Source of the DNA: an uncultured Allofournierella sp.
GTDB lineage: Bacteria > Bacillota > Clostridia > Oscillospirales > Ruminococcaceae
Assembly (NCBI GenBank): GCA_944382775.1
Contig: CALWNI010000005.1
Location: 1-64,000, forward strand
Reading direction: 5' to 3'
Length of the DNA stretch: 64,000 nt
Numbering within the stretch: position 1 is the first letter of the stretch; every line of letters begins with the position of its first letter. Made by a program: the position numbers and the translations under genes. This document shows positions 54,638 to 63,445 of this stretch, one piece after another. The notes beneath the pieces were generated by a model. The model made no database searches. It saw only the letters and a program-made list of their open reading frames with translations, and was not told where the DNA came from.

Positions 54638-55519
54638 ATGTCTGAAATGAAAAAAGTTCGCAAAGCCATTATTCCCGCTGCCGGTTTGGGCACTCGTGTA
54701 TTGCCCGCTACCAAGGCAATGCCCAAAGAGATGCTGCCCATTGTGGACAAGCCCGCCATTCAATACATTGTAGAAGAGGCTGTAAATGCCGGTATTGAAG
54801 AAATTCTGATTATCTTGGGCCGCAACAAGGGCATCATCGAAGACCACTTTGACCGCAGCCCCGAGCTGGAGGCTGCTCTGTCCAAGCCCGGCAAAGAAAA
54901 AATGCTGGAAGAATGCCTGGGCATTGCAGGTTTGGCTAACATTTACTTTGTGCGCCAAAAAGAAACTCTGGGCTTGGGCCATGCTGTTATGATGGCAAAG
55001 GCATTCACTGCTGATGAACCCTTTGTTGTAATGTATGGCGATGATGTTATCATGGGCGACGACCCTGCTGCTGCTCAGCTGATTCGTGCATACGAAACCT
55101 ATGGCAAGTGCGCTGTTGGCATTAAGGAAGTTCCCGCTGCTGACATCAGCAAGTACTCTTCTTTGAAGGTTGATTCTCTGAAAGACAACTACTACAATGT
55201 AACCGATATGATTGAAAAACCCGCTCCCGGCCAGGAGCTGAGCCTGTTCAGCATTTTGGGCCGTGCCCTGCTGACCAGCGAAATCTACGACATTCTGGCA
55301 AACACCAAGCCCGGTGCCGGCGGCGAAATTCAGCTGACCGATGCCATGTTGGAGATTGCTCGCAAGGACGGTATGGTTGGTGTTGATTACACCGGTACCC
55401 GTTACGACATGGGCAACAAGCTGGGCATTATGCAGGCTCAGGTAGAAACCGCACTGAAGCACAAGGAAATCGGCGAAGGTTTCCGCGCTTATCTGAAAGA
55501 GCTGGCAAAAACTCTGTAA
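54638..55519 (+). CDS. galU: UTP-glucose-1-phosphate uridylyltransferase
   Basis: This 293-residue GalU makes UDP-glucose for glycolipids, capsule and galactose metabolism. It has the nucleotide-binding loop AIIPAAGLGTRVLPATKAMPKE and VMYGDDVI. The substrate-binding segments YSSLKVD, MIEKPAPG and GEIQLTDAM are also present. Codons are C-biased, like pyk. It is terminated by the strong hairpin that follows. Confidence 0.95.
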   Translation: MSEMKKVRKAIIPAAGLGTRVLPATKAMPKEMLPIVDKPAIQYIVEEAVNAGIEEILIILGRNKGIIEDHFDRSPELEAALSKPGKEKMLEECLGIAGLANIYFVRQKETLGLGHAVMMAKAFTADEPFVVMYGDDVIMGDDPAAAQLIRAYETYGKCAVGIKEVPAADISKYSSLKVDSLKDNYYNVTDMIEKPAPGQELSLFSILGRALLTSEIYDILANTKPGAGGEIQLTDAMLEIARKDGMVGVDYTGTRYDMGNKLGIMQAQVETALKHKEIGEGFRAYLKELAKTL

Positions 55520-55536
55520 TATAACCCACATTTATA

Positions 55537-55573
55537 AAAAAGAGGTTCGGATTATGAAATCCGAACCTCTTTT
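55537..55573. terminator. Bidirectional terminator between galU and cstA
   Basis: A 16-bp stem (AAAAGAGGTTCGGATT) with a 4-nt loop separates the convergent genes. Confidence 0.93.
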
Positions 55574-55576
55574 GCT

Positions 55577-57271
55577 TTATGCAGTTGTTTTTTCGCTGTT
55601 CTTTTTGGATGCTACATAAGTACGCAACGAATAAACCACAATGGTCAATCCCAGTACAATCAGCAGCACTGCAAGAATCAGCTGCAAGCCTTCCACCAAA
55701 AATACCGCTGTTCCGGCTTGGTATGCTTTTACCAAAGCCATCAACCGCTGTACCAATGCGGTAAAGGTAACCGCTAACATGATAACCAACGGCGGGAACA
55801 ACATTTTGTTGCTGCGGCCTGTTACCTTTAAAAATACACACAAGGTAACCAAAACCAATGCGCTGAGCAACTGGTTTGCCGAACCAAACAGCGGCCAAAT
55901 ATTGGCATAACCAATCCGTGTAAGGATAAAGCCGCCTGCCAATGTCAGCAGCGTTGCAAAATACGGGTTACACAATACTTTCCGCCACAGTGCGGTGTCT
56001 TCCATATCATCAACACAGAACAATTCTTGAAAACTCATGCGGCCAATGCGTGCCACTGCATCCAAGCTGGTCAGTGCCAAAGCGGAAACGCACATTGTCA
56101 TAAAGCACTGTGCCACATACACAGGCACACCAAACATCTGCAAAAATCCGGCTACGCCGTTACTAAATACCTGAAAAGGCGTACCGGCTGCCGGGGTTCC
56201 ATCCGCCGCTGCCGCTGCACCTGCTACACACAGGGCAATTACAGCCAGCAGACTTTCCAGCACCATGGCGCCATAACCTACTTTTAGCATATCTTTTTCA
56301 TTGCTGATTGTTTTGGAAGAAGTACCGGACGATACCAAGCCATGAAAGCCGGAAACCGCACCGCATGCTACCGTTACAAACAAGATGGGGAACAACGTGC
56401 CCATGCTTGCATTTTCAAACCCGGTATATACCGGCAGATTCATGGTCGGGTGTGCCACAAACAAGCCCAGAACCGCACCGGCAATCATACCAATAAACAT
56501 AAAGGTGGTCATATAGTCCCGCGGTTGTTTCAACAGCCACATGGGCAGTACCGCCGCAAAAAAGATATAAACAAAGGTAATATAGGTCCAAACTTCTTTG
56601 TTGGCTACAAACGGCAACGCCATGCCCAATGCCAACGCTACTACGGTACAGCCCAAACCGGCAACCGTTTGTTTCCAACCCTTTAGAGCAAATTTCTTTT
56701 GCAGCAAGCCCAATACCATAGCCAGAACAATAAACAACAAACTGATGCTGCCGGCTGCCCCGTTTACCTGCGCGGAAGCTGCCAGTTCGCCGGAATCGGT
56801 ATAGGCATTAAATGTACCGGCCACCATATCTGCAAACGCTGCAATTACCAACATGGTAAACAACCAGCAAAACAACAAAAACAGTTTACGTCCGGTTTTT
56901 CCAATGTATTTTTCAATCAGCAAACCAATGGACTTGCCTTCGTTCTTTACACTTGCGTACAATGCGCCAAAGTCGGTAACTGCACCAAAAAAGATGCCGC
57001 CCAGCAAAATCCAAAGCAAAACCGGAAGCCAACCAAATGCCGCCGCTTGAATTGCGCCCGTAACCGGGCCTGCACCTGCAATGGACGAAAACTGATGGCT
57101 AAACACCGCCCAACCATTGGTTGGCACATAGTCTTTGCCATCGTTAAATTCTACCGCCGGTGTTTTTTTACTGGGGTCAATGCCCCATTTGTTTGCAATC
57201 CAGCGGCCATACAAGGCATACGCAATAATTAAGCATACCGCCGCAATCAATATGATAACAAGTGTACTCAT
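55577..57271 (-). CDS. CstA-family carbon starvation protein (pyruvate or peptide transporter)
   Basis: This 564-residue integral membrane protein has about 15 hydrophobic segments. CstA-family signatures include NGWAVFSHQFSSIAGAGPVTG, GGIFFGAVTDFGAL and GFHGLVSSGTSSKTI. Family members import pyruvate or peptides during starvation. Length is shorter than E. coli CstA (about 700) and matches the Firmicute form. AAGGAGG precedes the ATG. Monocistronic and divergent from rpsF. Confidence 0.92.
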   Translation of the reverse strand: MSTLVIILIAAVCLIIAYALYGRWIANKWGIDPSKKTPAVEFNDGKDYVPTNGWAVFSHQFSSIAGAGPVTGAIQAAAFGWLPVLLWILLGGIFFGAVTDFGALYASVKNEGKSIGLLIEKYIGKTGRKLFLLFCWLFTMLVIAAFADMVAGTFNAYTDSGELAASAQVNGAAGSISLLFIVLAMVLGLLQKKFALKGWKQTVAGLGCTVVALALGMALPFVANKEVWTYITFVYIFFAAVLPMWLLKQPRDYMTTFMFIGMIAGAVLGLFVAHPTMNLPVYTGFENASMGTLFPILFVTVACGAVSGFHGLVSSGTSSKTISNEKDMLKVGYGAMVLESLLAVIALCVAGAAAAADGTPAAGTPFQVFSNGVAGFLQMFGVPVYVAQCFMTMCVSALALTSLDAVARIGRMSFQELFCVDDMEDTALWRKVLCNPYFATLLTLAGGFILTRIGYANIWPLFGSANQLLSALVLVTLCVFLKVTGRSNKMLFPPLVIMLAVTFTALVQRLMALVKAYQAGTAVFLVEGLQLILAVLLIVLGLTIVVYSLRTYVASKKNSEKTTA

Positions 57272-57435
57272 CTTACATATCCTCCTTATACCGTAATGTT
57301 CATACAGTAAAACCGCTTTTGCTTTTTCGCTGTATTGTTTTAATTGTTTACTAGTTTAAATCGTAAAACTGTTGTTGTCAATGCCAAATTCAAAATTTAT
57401 TCACATTTGTTTTTATTTTCTTGCAGAAAAAAGGG

Positions 57436-57465
57436 TTGACATTGCAAAACCTTTGCTGTTATAAT
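57436..57465 (+). promoter_or_regulatory. Promoter of the rpsF-ssb-rpsR operon
   Basis: TTGACA and TATAAT are separated by 18 bp; the best consensus promoter in the window. Confidence 0.8.
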
Positions 57466-57469
57466 TATG

Positions 57470-57518
57470 TAGCTAAATGTTATGTTTAGCTATCCTTGCC
57501 CCGTTTAGGGGCCACAAG
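57470..57518 (+). promoter_or_regulatory. Structured leader of rpsF, possible S6:S18 binding site
   Basis: Two hairpins lie between the promoter and ribosome-binding site: TAGCTAAA / TTTAGCTA (57470-57492), and CTTG-CCCC-GTTTA-GGGG-CCA-CAAG (57495-57518), with a 3-nt CCA bulge. Ribosomal protein S6:S18 binds a comparable leader stem with a bulge in many bacteria. The usual bulge is CCG, so the match is partial. Confidence 0.45.
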
Positions 57519-57540
57519 TCCAAAAGGAGGTGCACAGAAA

Positions 57541-57825
57541 ATGGCAAAGTATGAGACCATGCTGGTTACCAGCGCTGCTCTCGATGAGGAAGCTACCACC
57601 GCTCTGGTTGGCAAGTTCAAGAGCCTGATCGAGGCCAATGGTACCATCGATTCTGTTGACGATTGGGGCAAGCGCCGTCTGGCTTATCCCATCAACGACG
57701 AGGAAGAAGGCATCTACACCGTGATTAAGTTCACTAGCGAGCCCTCTTTCCCCGCTGAGCTGGATCGTGTTTACAAGATCACCGATGGCGTTATGCGTAC
57801 GATGATCGTGGCCGAGGCTGAATAA
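57541..57825 (+). CDS. rpsF: 30S ribosomal protein S6
   Basis: This 94-residue protein begins MAKYETMLVTSAALDEEAT and contains DWGKRRLAYPINDEEEGIY, the S6 core. AAGGAGG precedes the ATG; earlier in-frame residues are not coding. S6 binds S18 on the small-subunit platform. First gene of the classic S6-SSB-S18 operon, with only 12 bp to ssb. Confidence 0.97.
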   Translation: MAKYETMLVTSAALDEEATTALVGKFKSLIEANGTIDSVDDWGKRRLAYPINDEEEGIYTVIKFTSEPSFPAELDRVYKITDGVMRTMIVAEAE

Positions 57826-57837
57826 GGAGGCATTTTA

Positions 57838-58302
57838 ATGCTGAATGTTGTAGCTTTGATGGGTCGCTTAACCGCTGATCCAGAATTGCGCCACACCCCT
57901 CAAGGCGTTAGCGTAACCACCTTTACCATTGCAGTTGACCGCAGCTTTGCGCGTGCGGGCGAACAGCGTCAAACCGATTTTATCGATATTGTTTGCTGGC
58001 GCAACACTGCAGAGTTTGTTTGCAAGTATTTCCAGAAAGGTTCTTTGATTGCTGTTGATGGCAGCATTCAAACCCGTACCTATCAGGATAAAACCGGCAA
58101 CAACCGCAAGGCATTTGAAATTGTTGCAAACAATGTAAATTTTGCCGGCGGCAAAAGCGGAACTAACAGCAATACCGGTGCTTACAGCAGCGCTCGTCAG
58201 GAATTTACTCGCGAAGCCCCCATGGAGGCGGCTCCCTCTTATTCGATTGGCAGCAACGATGATTTTGCTGTAATTGATGAGGGCGAGGATCTTCCCTTTT
58301 AA
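57838..58302 (+). CDS. ssb: Single-stranded DNA-binding protein
   Basis: The protein (154 residues) has an OB-fold (MLNVVALMGRLTADPELRHT..., FIDIVCWRNTAEFVCKYFQKG), a glycine/serine/asparagine-rich linker, and the acidic C-terminal tip DEGEDLPF that recruits replication and repair proteins. AAGGAGG precedes the ATG. Lies between rpsF and rpsR as in most Firmicutes. Confidence 0.97.
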   Translation: MLNVVALMGRLTADPELRHTPQGVSVTTFTIAVDRSFARAGEQRQTDFIDIVCWRNTAEFVCKYFQKGSLIAVDGSIQTRTYQDKTGNNRKAFEIVANNVNFAGGKSGTNSNTGAYSSARQEFTREAPMEAAPSYSIGSNDDFAVIDEGEDLPF

Positions 58303-58334
58303 CAAGAATCGACTCTAACAGGAGGTAACAAGCT

Positions 58335-58589
58335 ATGGCTTTTGAGAGAACCGAAGGTCGTCCTCAGCGCCCCATGCGCCGCGGCCGTAAAAAGGTTTGC
58401 AGCTTTTGCGTAGATCGTGTTGAGCACATCGACTATAAGGATGTTGCTCGTCTGCGTAAGTTCGTTAGCGAGCGAGCTAAGATCATTCCTCGCCGTGTAA
58501 CCGGTACTTGCGCTTTCCATCAGCGCGAACTGACCGTTGCTATTAAGCGCGCTCGTCATGTTGCATTGATGCCCTACGTAAGCGACTAA
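58335..58589 (+). CDS. rpsR: 30S ribosomal protein S18
   Basis: This 84-residue protein has the S18 core ([23 protein letters not shown]...). It carries a CSFC pair plus a later Cys and His ([10 protein letters not shown]), consistent with the zinc-binding C+ form of S18. Most Firmicutes have a C- form or both. GGAGG precedes the ATG. Confidence 0.97.
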   Translation: MAFERTEGRPQRPMRRGRKKVCSFCVDRVEHIDYKDVARLRKFVSERAKIIPRRVTGTCAFHQRELTVAIKRARHVALMPYVSD

Positions 58590-58599
58590 TCGTTGCACC

Positions 58600-58634
58600 A
58601 ACTCCCCTGCCCTTGTGGTTGGGGAGTTTTTTTA
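58600..58634 (+). terminator. Terminator of the rpsF operon
   Basis: AACTCCCC pairs with GGGGAGTT around about 13 nt, followed by TTTTTT. Confidence 0.85.
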
Positions 58635-58641
58635 TGTTGAA

Positions 58642-58681
58642 AAAGCCCCTGCTCGAATGATACATTTCGAGCAGGGGCTTT
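58642..58681. terminator. Terminator of the PASTA pseudokinase gene
   Basis: A perfect 16-bp stem (AAAGCCCCTGCTCGAA) with an 8-nt loop and flanking A/T runs touches the minus-strand stop. Confidence 0.92.
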
Positions 58682-58682
58682 A

Positions 58683-60341
58683 TTATGGTATTGGCGTTTC
58701 TTTTGGTGTTTCGGTAGGTTGTGGTGTGGGCGTTGCTTCCGGCACTTGCGGGATATCCCGTTCTTTTGCAATATAAACATTGATTGTAGTTGTGCCTACA
58801 TCAATCTCTGTTCCGGGAACCGGGTCTGTATATGCAACACATCCGCTGGCATACTCACCGTTGTTTTCAATCATAGAAAAACTTGCCTTAATGTGTTTTG
58901 CTTCCAATTCTCGCTGTGCCGCTTCCTGGGTAAAGCCGGTAATCTGCGGCACTTCCACCAATTCAGGCCCTTTGCTGATGGTTACACTAATCAACGGGCG
59001 TACATCGTTGGTTGAGGTATCTGCTTCGGGTGTTTGGTCAATGATAACACCTTTTTCATACTCCGAGCTATACTCTTGTTTTGCAATGGTAAAGCGGAAT
59101 TTTGTGTTATAGGTGCTGTCGCTTTGTACCTGTGTGTAGGGAATGCCCACCACATTGGGAATAATTAGCTCTTCTTGCTGCTGCGATACCGATGCAGGTG
59201 TGCTTTCGCTTGCGGTAGGTTGCGGTGTTGTATCACGGGACAACATACTCCACATCAAAAGCAGAAATAGTACCGCAATCACTAACAGCGAGCCGGTAAA
59301 CAGCGTTTTGGTACTGATATGCTCTTTGGATGCTTCGCTTTGCTTTCGGTCCTCTTCCACACGGTCGGTAATGCTGTCGGCTGCACGCTGGCTTGTCAGC
59401 GCGCCCATCAATTCGGGCACATTCTGGATACGCATACTTGGGTCCATTCGCATTGCAGCGAGCAACACTACCGACATATACCCCGGAATCTCAGGCTCTA
59501 ATTTGCGAGCAGGAACCAAACTATCGGTTACCCGACGCTGCAATGCCATAACAGGGGTATGCCCTGTCAGCAAGCGATAAAAGACCGCCGCCAAGCCATA
59601 TACATCGGTATAACGACCTTCAAATTCTGCAACTGAATATTGTTCCGGTGCGGAATATCCATCGTATAATTGGCTTTTTAGTTCACTTCCTGCAGTTCGC
59701 AGGCCAAGGGTACCGTAGCCCCCCAAGCGTGCTGCTCCGCCGCTGCTTAAAATAATGTTATCCGGGCAGATACCACGGTGTACCAAACCGGCTTTGTGCA
59801 TTGCTGCAACACCTTCCATAATGGGCTGCAGCAAACTGCGGGCCTGTGCCGGGTTCATATTGAGTGGATGTTTGGACAGATAACGGCTTAATGTTTCGCC
59901 TTTTACACATTCAATTACCGCATAAATTGTATTGTTTTCTTCCAATACATCCAAAACTGCCGCCAAACCGGTTGCAGGGGTAATCTGCATAATGCTGCGG
60001 TATAGGTCTGCAAAATCCATGCGAGTTGTTTTAAATAGCACCTCGCTGCCCTCTTTGGGCAGCACCTGACCCATTTCGTCACGGCCACTGCTGAGTGTTA
60101 CAGGAAAATACTCCTTTACCAACACCCGAACACCACCGGTGTTTTCTACTGCTTGGTATAAAATGCCCTCGCCATCTGTATCAACATACTGCCCAATGGT
60201 ATAACGCCCAGCCAACATGGATGCAAACGGTAAATTCCCGGGTAAATTTGTATTTTCTAATGATTTATCACAAAACGGACAAACTGCTTTTCCCAATTCA
60301 ACACGAGAAAGGCAATATGGGCATCGAATCATTTCTGCCAT
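58683..60341 (-). CDS. PASTA-domain membrane protein with degenerate Ser/Thr kinase domain (pseudokinase)
   Basis: The 552-residue protein has an N-terminal zinc ribbon (CPYCLSR...CPFC), a kinase-like domain (about 45-310), one membrane helix (about 352-372), two PASTA domains (about 400-525) and a PT-rich tail. In the kinase domain the beta-3 lysine (VLVKEYFP) and the catalytic-loop Asn remain. However, the HRD motif is HRGICPDN (Asp lost) and the DFG position reads RLGGYG (Asp lost). Catalysis is therefore unlikely; it may act as a scaffold or sensor of cell-wall fragments. PASTA domains bind peptidoglycan or lipid II in relatives such as PrkC. Start at 60341 follows AAGGAG at a long spacing. 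Confidence 0.85.
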   Translation of the reverse strand: MAEMIRCPYCLSRVELGKAVCPFCDKSLENTNLPGNLPFASMLAGRYTIGQYVDTDGEGILYQAVENTGGVRVLVKEYFPVTLSSGRDEMGQVLPKEGSEVLFKTTRMDFADLYRSIMQITPATGLAAVLDVLEENNTIYAVIECVKGETLSRYLSKHPLNMNPAQARSLLQPIMEGVAAMHKAGLVHRGICPDNIILSSGGAARLGGYGTLGLRTAGSELKSQLYDGYSAPEQYSVAEFEGRYTDVYGLAAVFYRLLTGHTPVMALQRRVTDSLVPARKLEPEIPGYMSVVLLAAMRMDPSMRIQNVPELMGALTSQRAADSITDRVEEDRKQSEASKEHISTKTLFTGSLLVIAVLFLLLMWSMLSRDTTPQPTASESTPASVSQQQEELIIPNVVGIPYTQVQSDSTYNTKFRFTIAKQEYSSEYEKGVIIDQTPEADTSTNDVRPLISVTISKGPELVEVPQITGFTQEAAQRELEAKHIKASFSMIENNGEYASGCVAYTDPVPGTEIDVGTTTINVYIAKERDIPQVPEATPTPQPTETPKETPIP

Positions 60342-60371
60342 GAATCCATTGGTCTCCTTTGCTTACAGATG

Positions 60372-60428
60372 ATACAAAAGGCCATTTCACCAAAAGCAAT
60401 TTCTGCCGCTGTGTGAATGGCCTTTGTT
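60372..60428 (-). promoter_or_regulatory. Leader hairpin upstream of the pseudokinase gene
   Basis: ACAAAGGCCATTCAC can pair with GTGAAATGGCCTTTTGT (small bulges) around a loop of about 25 nt. It starts about 30 bp upstream of the gene and ends in a modest T stretch. It may end the upstream gene's transcript or act as an attenuator in a leader of about 150 nt. Confidence 0.5.
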
Positions 60429-60499
60429 GCACTTTGCACCGCATTCTTCCGCTGCAAAGCATCGATTTACGTTCTGATAAGAATTTTTATTTATTTTTT

Positions 60500-60528
60500 A
60501 TTATAGCATGCAGCTTTATAAAAAGCAA
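60500..60528 (-). promoter_or_regulatory. Putative promoter of the pseudokinase gene
   Basis: On the minus strand TTGCTT and an extended -10 (TGCTATAAT) are separated by 17 bp. Confidence 0.6.
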
Positions 60529-60590
60529 ACAAATCCAATGGTAGTTTTGGGTATTTCCAGCACTTCTATCCCATAATTGCATTTTAATTT

Positions 60591-60959
60591 TTAAGACAGA
60601 ACGGCATGAATCACATGTCCGATTACACCCAAGCAAAATACGACGGACAATACAACGTGTGCCTTTTTCATCCAAGCAGAGCAGCATTTCTTTTGTATCA
60701 ATGCAAAAATAATCAAAATCAGCAGTATCATCCACGCCACTTTTCCGCTCATCATGGCTGCCGCCTTGCCGGATAAAATTCCATGCACCAATGCCAATGC
60801 TACCAGCGCATAGGCATATCCGTCATGAAAACACACCGCTTTACTTAAAAAGGAATTTGGTTTTAACAACAACCGCTTTTTGGCCGCTGCCAGCATGCAC
60901 AAAAGAACCAAAATCAAACAAACCAATTCCAGACAATGATTGAATAAATGTAACACCAT
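60591..60959 (-). CDS. Four-helix membrane protein, possible b-type cytochrome-like
   Basis: This 122-residue protein has four predicted membrane helices. Histidines sit at helix positions (FNHCLE, LALVHGIL, KKAHVVLSV and GVIGHVIHAVLS) that could bind haem, as in cytochrome b561 or ferric reductase-like domains. I cannot assign a family. GGGGGAT precedes the ATG. Its promoter overlaps a metal-regulator-like inverted repeat at 60983-60998, consistent with iron-linked control, but this is inference. Confidence 0.65.
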   Translation of the reverse strand: MVLHLFNHCLELVCLILVLLCMLAAAKKRLLLKPNSFLSKAVCFHDGYAYALVALALVHGILSGKAAAMMSGKVAWMILLILIIFALIQKKCCSAWMKKAHVVLSVVFCLGVIGHVIHAVLS

Positions 60960-60982
60960 TGATCCCCCAAAAATTCAATATA

Positions 60983-60998
60983 GTTAGTCTTAACTAAC
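60983..60998. promoter_or_regulatory. DtxR/IdeR-like inverted repeat at the transcription start
   Basis: GTTAGT-CTTA-ACTAAC is a perfect 6+6 inverted repeat lying 8-23 bp downstream of the -10. It resembles, without matching exactly, the TTAGGTTAGCCTAACC-type boxes of DtxR-family iron or manganese repressors. Confidence 0.5.
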
Positions 60999-61005
60999 CT
61001 ATTTC

Positions 61006-61033
61006 ATTATATCAATTTTTTCTTGTCTGTCAA
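61006..61033 (-). promoter_or_regulatory. Promoter of the four-helix membrane protein gene
   Basis: On the minus strand consensus TTGACA and TATAAT are separated by 16 bp. Confidence 0.75.
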
Positions 61034-61070
61034 TTCTAAATATGTGAAAATTTCAAGGATAAGACAACAA

Positions 61071-61112
61071 AAAGCCGAATGATTCCACATATTGTGGAAT
61101 CATTCGGCCTTT
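61071..61112. terminator. Terminator of yebC
   Basis: A stem of about 19 bp (AAAGCCGAATGATTCCACA) with a short loop lies just past the yebC stop. Confidence 0.92.
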
Positions 61113-61122
61113 CTTTTGGGAT

Positions 61123-61860
61123 TTAGCGGTCTAAATCCTCTTCATTTTCCAAGTTATGCCATACGTTCTGTACGTCGTCATCGTCTTCCAGAGCATCCAG
61201 CAGCTTGGTCATCAACTTCTGGTTGTCCTCATCAGTAATGGCAGAAGTGGTGGAAGGTACCATTTCAACCTCGGCAGAAATAAAGGTGTAGCCCTTATCT
61301 TCCAAAGCCTGACGCACTGCAGAGAAATCCTCGGGCGAAGTGGTTACCTGTACCACGTCATCGGACATATCAAAGTCTTCTGCACCGGCATCAAAGCAAT
61401 CTTCCATTATCTTTTCTTCTTCCAAACCTTCGCCGTCCAGAACAATGATGCCCTTTTGTGTAAACAGGAAGCCTACACAGCCCATGTTACCCAGATTGCC
61501 GCCAAACTTATCAAAGTAATGGCGCAGGTTTGCAGCGGTACGGTTGCGGTTATCGGTCAGGGTTTCTACCATCATGGCAATACCACAGGGGCCGTAGCCT
61601 TCGTAGGTGATTGCTTCGTAGTTTTCCTTTTCGCCACCTTCTGCACGCTTGATAATACGCTGAATGTTATCGTTGGGCACGTTCAGGCTCTTTGCCTTTG
61701 CAATCAAATCACGCAGTTTGCCGTTGCTGGCAGGATCTGCGCCGCCCATACGTACAGCAACGCCAATTTCGCGACCAACCTTAGTGAACAGCTTTGCCTT
61801 TTGGCCGTCGGTTTTTTCTTTTTTACGCTTAATGTTATTCCATTTACTATGTCCAGACAT
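61123..61860 (-). CDS. YebC/PmpR-family protein (translation factor or regulator)
   Basis: This 245-residue protein starts MSGHSKWNNIKRKKEKTDGQKAKLFTK and contains YEGYGPCGIA and NRNRTAANLRHYFDK. The C-terminal SAVRQALEDKGYTFISAEVEMVPS also matches the family. Older work calls it a transcriptional regulator; recent work on YebC-type proteins links them to translation of proline stretches. AGGAGG precedes the ATG. Confidence 0.95.
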   Translation of the reverse strand: MSGHSKWNNIKRKKEKTDGQKAKLFTKVGREIGVAVRMGGADPASNGKLRDLIAKAKSLNVPNDNIQRIIKRAEGGEKENYEAITYEGYGPCGIAMMVETLTDNRNRTAANLRHYFDKFGGNLGNMGCVGFLFTQKGIIVLDGEGLEEEKIMEDCFDAGAEDFDMSDDVVQVTTSPEDFSAVRQALEDKGYTFISAEVEMVPSTTSAITDEDNQKLMTKLLDALEDDDDVQNVWHNLENEEDLDR

Positions 61861-61981
61861 GGAAGTTTCCTCCTATTTTATACAGGGCTGCAAATTGCAA
61901 GCCTCAATCATATGCGGTAACTTATTAAGTTTATCACAACTCTGCAAAAAAAGGCAAGGGCACACCGCTATTTCAGCCGAT

Positions 61982-63334
61982 TTATTTCAAGTTTCTCAGG
62001 GCTTTGGGGTAATGATTTTTCACCTTTCCCCCGCTTACCTTGCCTGCCCCCAAGGGGAACCCGTCCACCATAACACAGCACCAGCCATTTTGTGCGGTAA
62101 CGGCTTCAATTTCTTCGCCACGCAGCCATGCTGCAACCCGAGGGTCCTGCAAGGTCAGTTGCTCCTGGTTGGTGCATTGGGTTCCATAGGCAGTAAACAG
62201 ATGATGTGCCGGTACAAATCTTCCTTTTTGTACTGTTCCTGCCGCCACGCCTGCCCGTAACACACGCAGCTTTAAGGCAGGAAACGCCTGTTTTGGCAAC
62301 AGCAGCAACAACTCCCCTGCCTTTACCGTTTCACACTCTACTAATTGCGGAAAATACTGTTTTGCAAAATCCACCCACTCGGTGCAGGGCTTTGCCGGTT
62401 TCATCGGCTTAAATTTTTCGCCGTTTTCTCCTGCGGTCTTTTTGAGCTTTGCCATAAAATGGCCTTCGCCCCCTTGGAACGGCCAAATCCGCCTTACCTT
62501 GGACACATCCAAGGGATATTCTCCGCAGCGATTGGCTTCGCCCTCACTTCCAAAAGCTACATTCACATCCACCAGTTCAAATTCCGGATGTCTTGCTAAA
62601 AATGCACCAATCTGCTGTTCGTTTTCTTCAGGCGAGAATGTGCAGGTGGAGTATACTAAAACCCCTTCGGGTGCCAGCATTTCGGCTGCATCTTCCAAGA
62701 TGTCATGTCCAATGGCGGCACATTGCGCCACAAGCCCTTCGTTGTGCTGTGCAATGGCTTGCGGCTCTTTGCGGAACATGCCTTCTCCCGAGCAAGGCGC
62801 ATCCACCAGAATGCGGTCAAAAAAGGCGGGGAATGCCTTTGCCAAGCCTTTGGTATCACTGTTGGTTACCACCGCATTGGACACGCCCATACGCTCTAAA
62901 TTGGAGCGCAAAATCTCGGCACGGGCAGGCATATATTCGTTGCTTACCAGCAAGCCCTGACCCTGCAACGCCGCTGCAAGCTGGCTGCTTTTGCCACCCG
63001 GTGCGGCGCAGGTATCCAATACCTTCATGCCCGGCTGCACATCCAGCAAAGCGGCAGGTGCACTTGCCGAAGGCTCTTGCGAATAGAACACACCTGCATG
63101 GTGATAGGGGTGTCTGCCCGGTTTAAACTCAGGCAGCTCCACCACAAACGCCTGGGGACAAAACGGCGATTTTTTCACTGCAAAATCAATTTGTGCCGCA
63201 AACTGTTCGGGGGTGCAGCGCAGTGTGTTTACAGTTACCCCACGGGCTGCCTGTTCGGCAGGATATTGATAATATTCTTGGTACCGCTCACCCAGCAGCG
63301 CCTTTTCTCGTTCTTCAAAATATTTTGATTGCAA
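61982..63334 (-). CDS. RsmF/NOL1-NOP2-Sun-type RNA cytosine-5 methyltransferase
   Basis: The product (450 residues) has an N-terminal leader domain, a Rossmann methyltransferase domain and a C-terminal RNA-binding region. Methyltransferase motifs are the SAM loop LDTCAAPGGKSSQL, the first catalytic Cys in DAPCSGEGMFRK and the second in VYSTCTFSPEENE. It probably makes m5C in 16S rRNA. The start is a TTG with AAAGGTGG upstream. Confidence 0.9.
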   Translation of the reverse strand: MQSKYFEEREKALLGERYQEYYQYPAEQAARGVTVNTLRCTPEQFAAQIDFAVKKSPFCPQAFVVELPEFKPGRHPYHHAGVFYSQEPSASAPAALLDVQPGMKVLDTCAAPGGKSSQLAAALQGQGLLVSNEYMPARAEILRSNLERMGVSNAVVTNSDTKGLAKAFPAFFDRILVDAPCSGEGMFRKEPQAIAQHNEGLVAQCAAIGHDILEDAAEMLAPEGVLVYSTCTFSPEENEQQIGAFLARHPEFELVDVNVAFGSEGEANRCGEYPLDVSKVRRIWPFQGGEGHFMAKLKKTAGENGEKFKPMKPAKPCTEWVDFAKQYFPQLVECETVKAGELLLLLPKQAFPALKLRVLRAGVAAGTVQKGRFVPAHHLFTAYGTQCTNQEQLTLQDPRVAAWLRGEEIEAVTAQNGWCCVMVDGFPLGAGKVSGGKVKNHYPKALRNLK

Positions 63335-63445
63335 ATAATACGACCACCTTTGTATAACTTGTGCCCAACACGGACAAACTATGGATGTAGGGACGACATC
63401 GAAAGAACATCCGTTCCTGTTGTATTTTGAAAGGAGAATTTCACT

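Noticed and set aside
58683..60341. Active PrkC-type kinase
   Set aside because: The catalytic and metal-binding aspartates are missing, so it is described as a pseudokinase.
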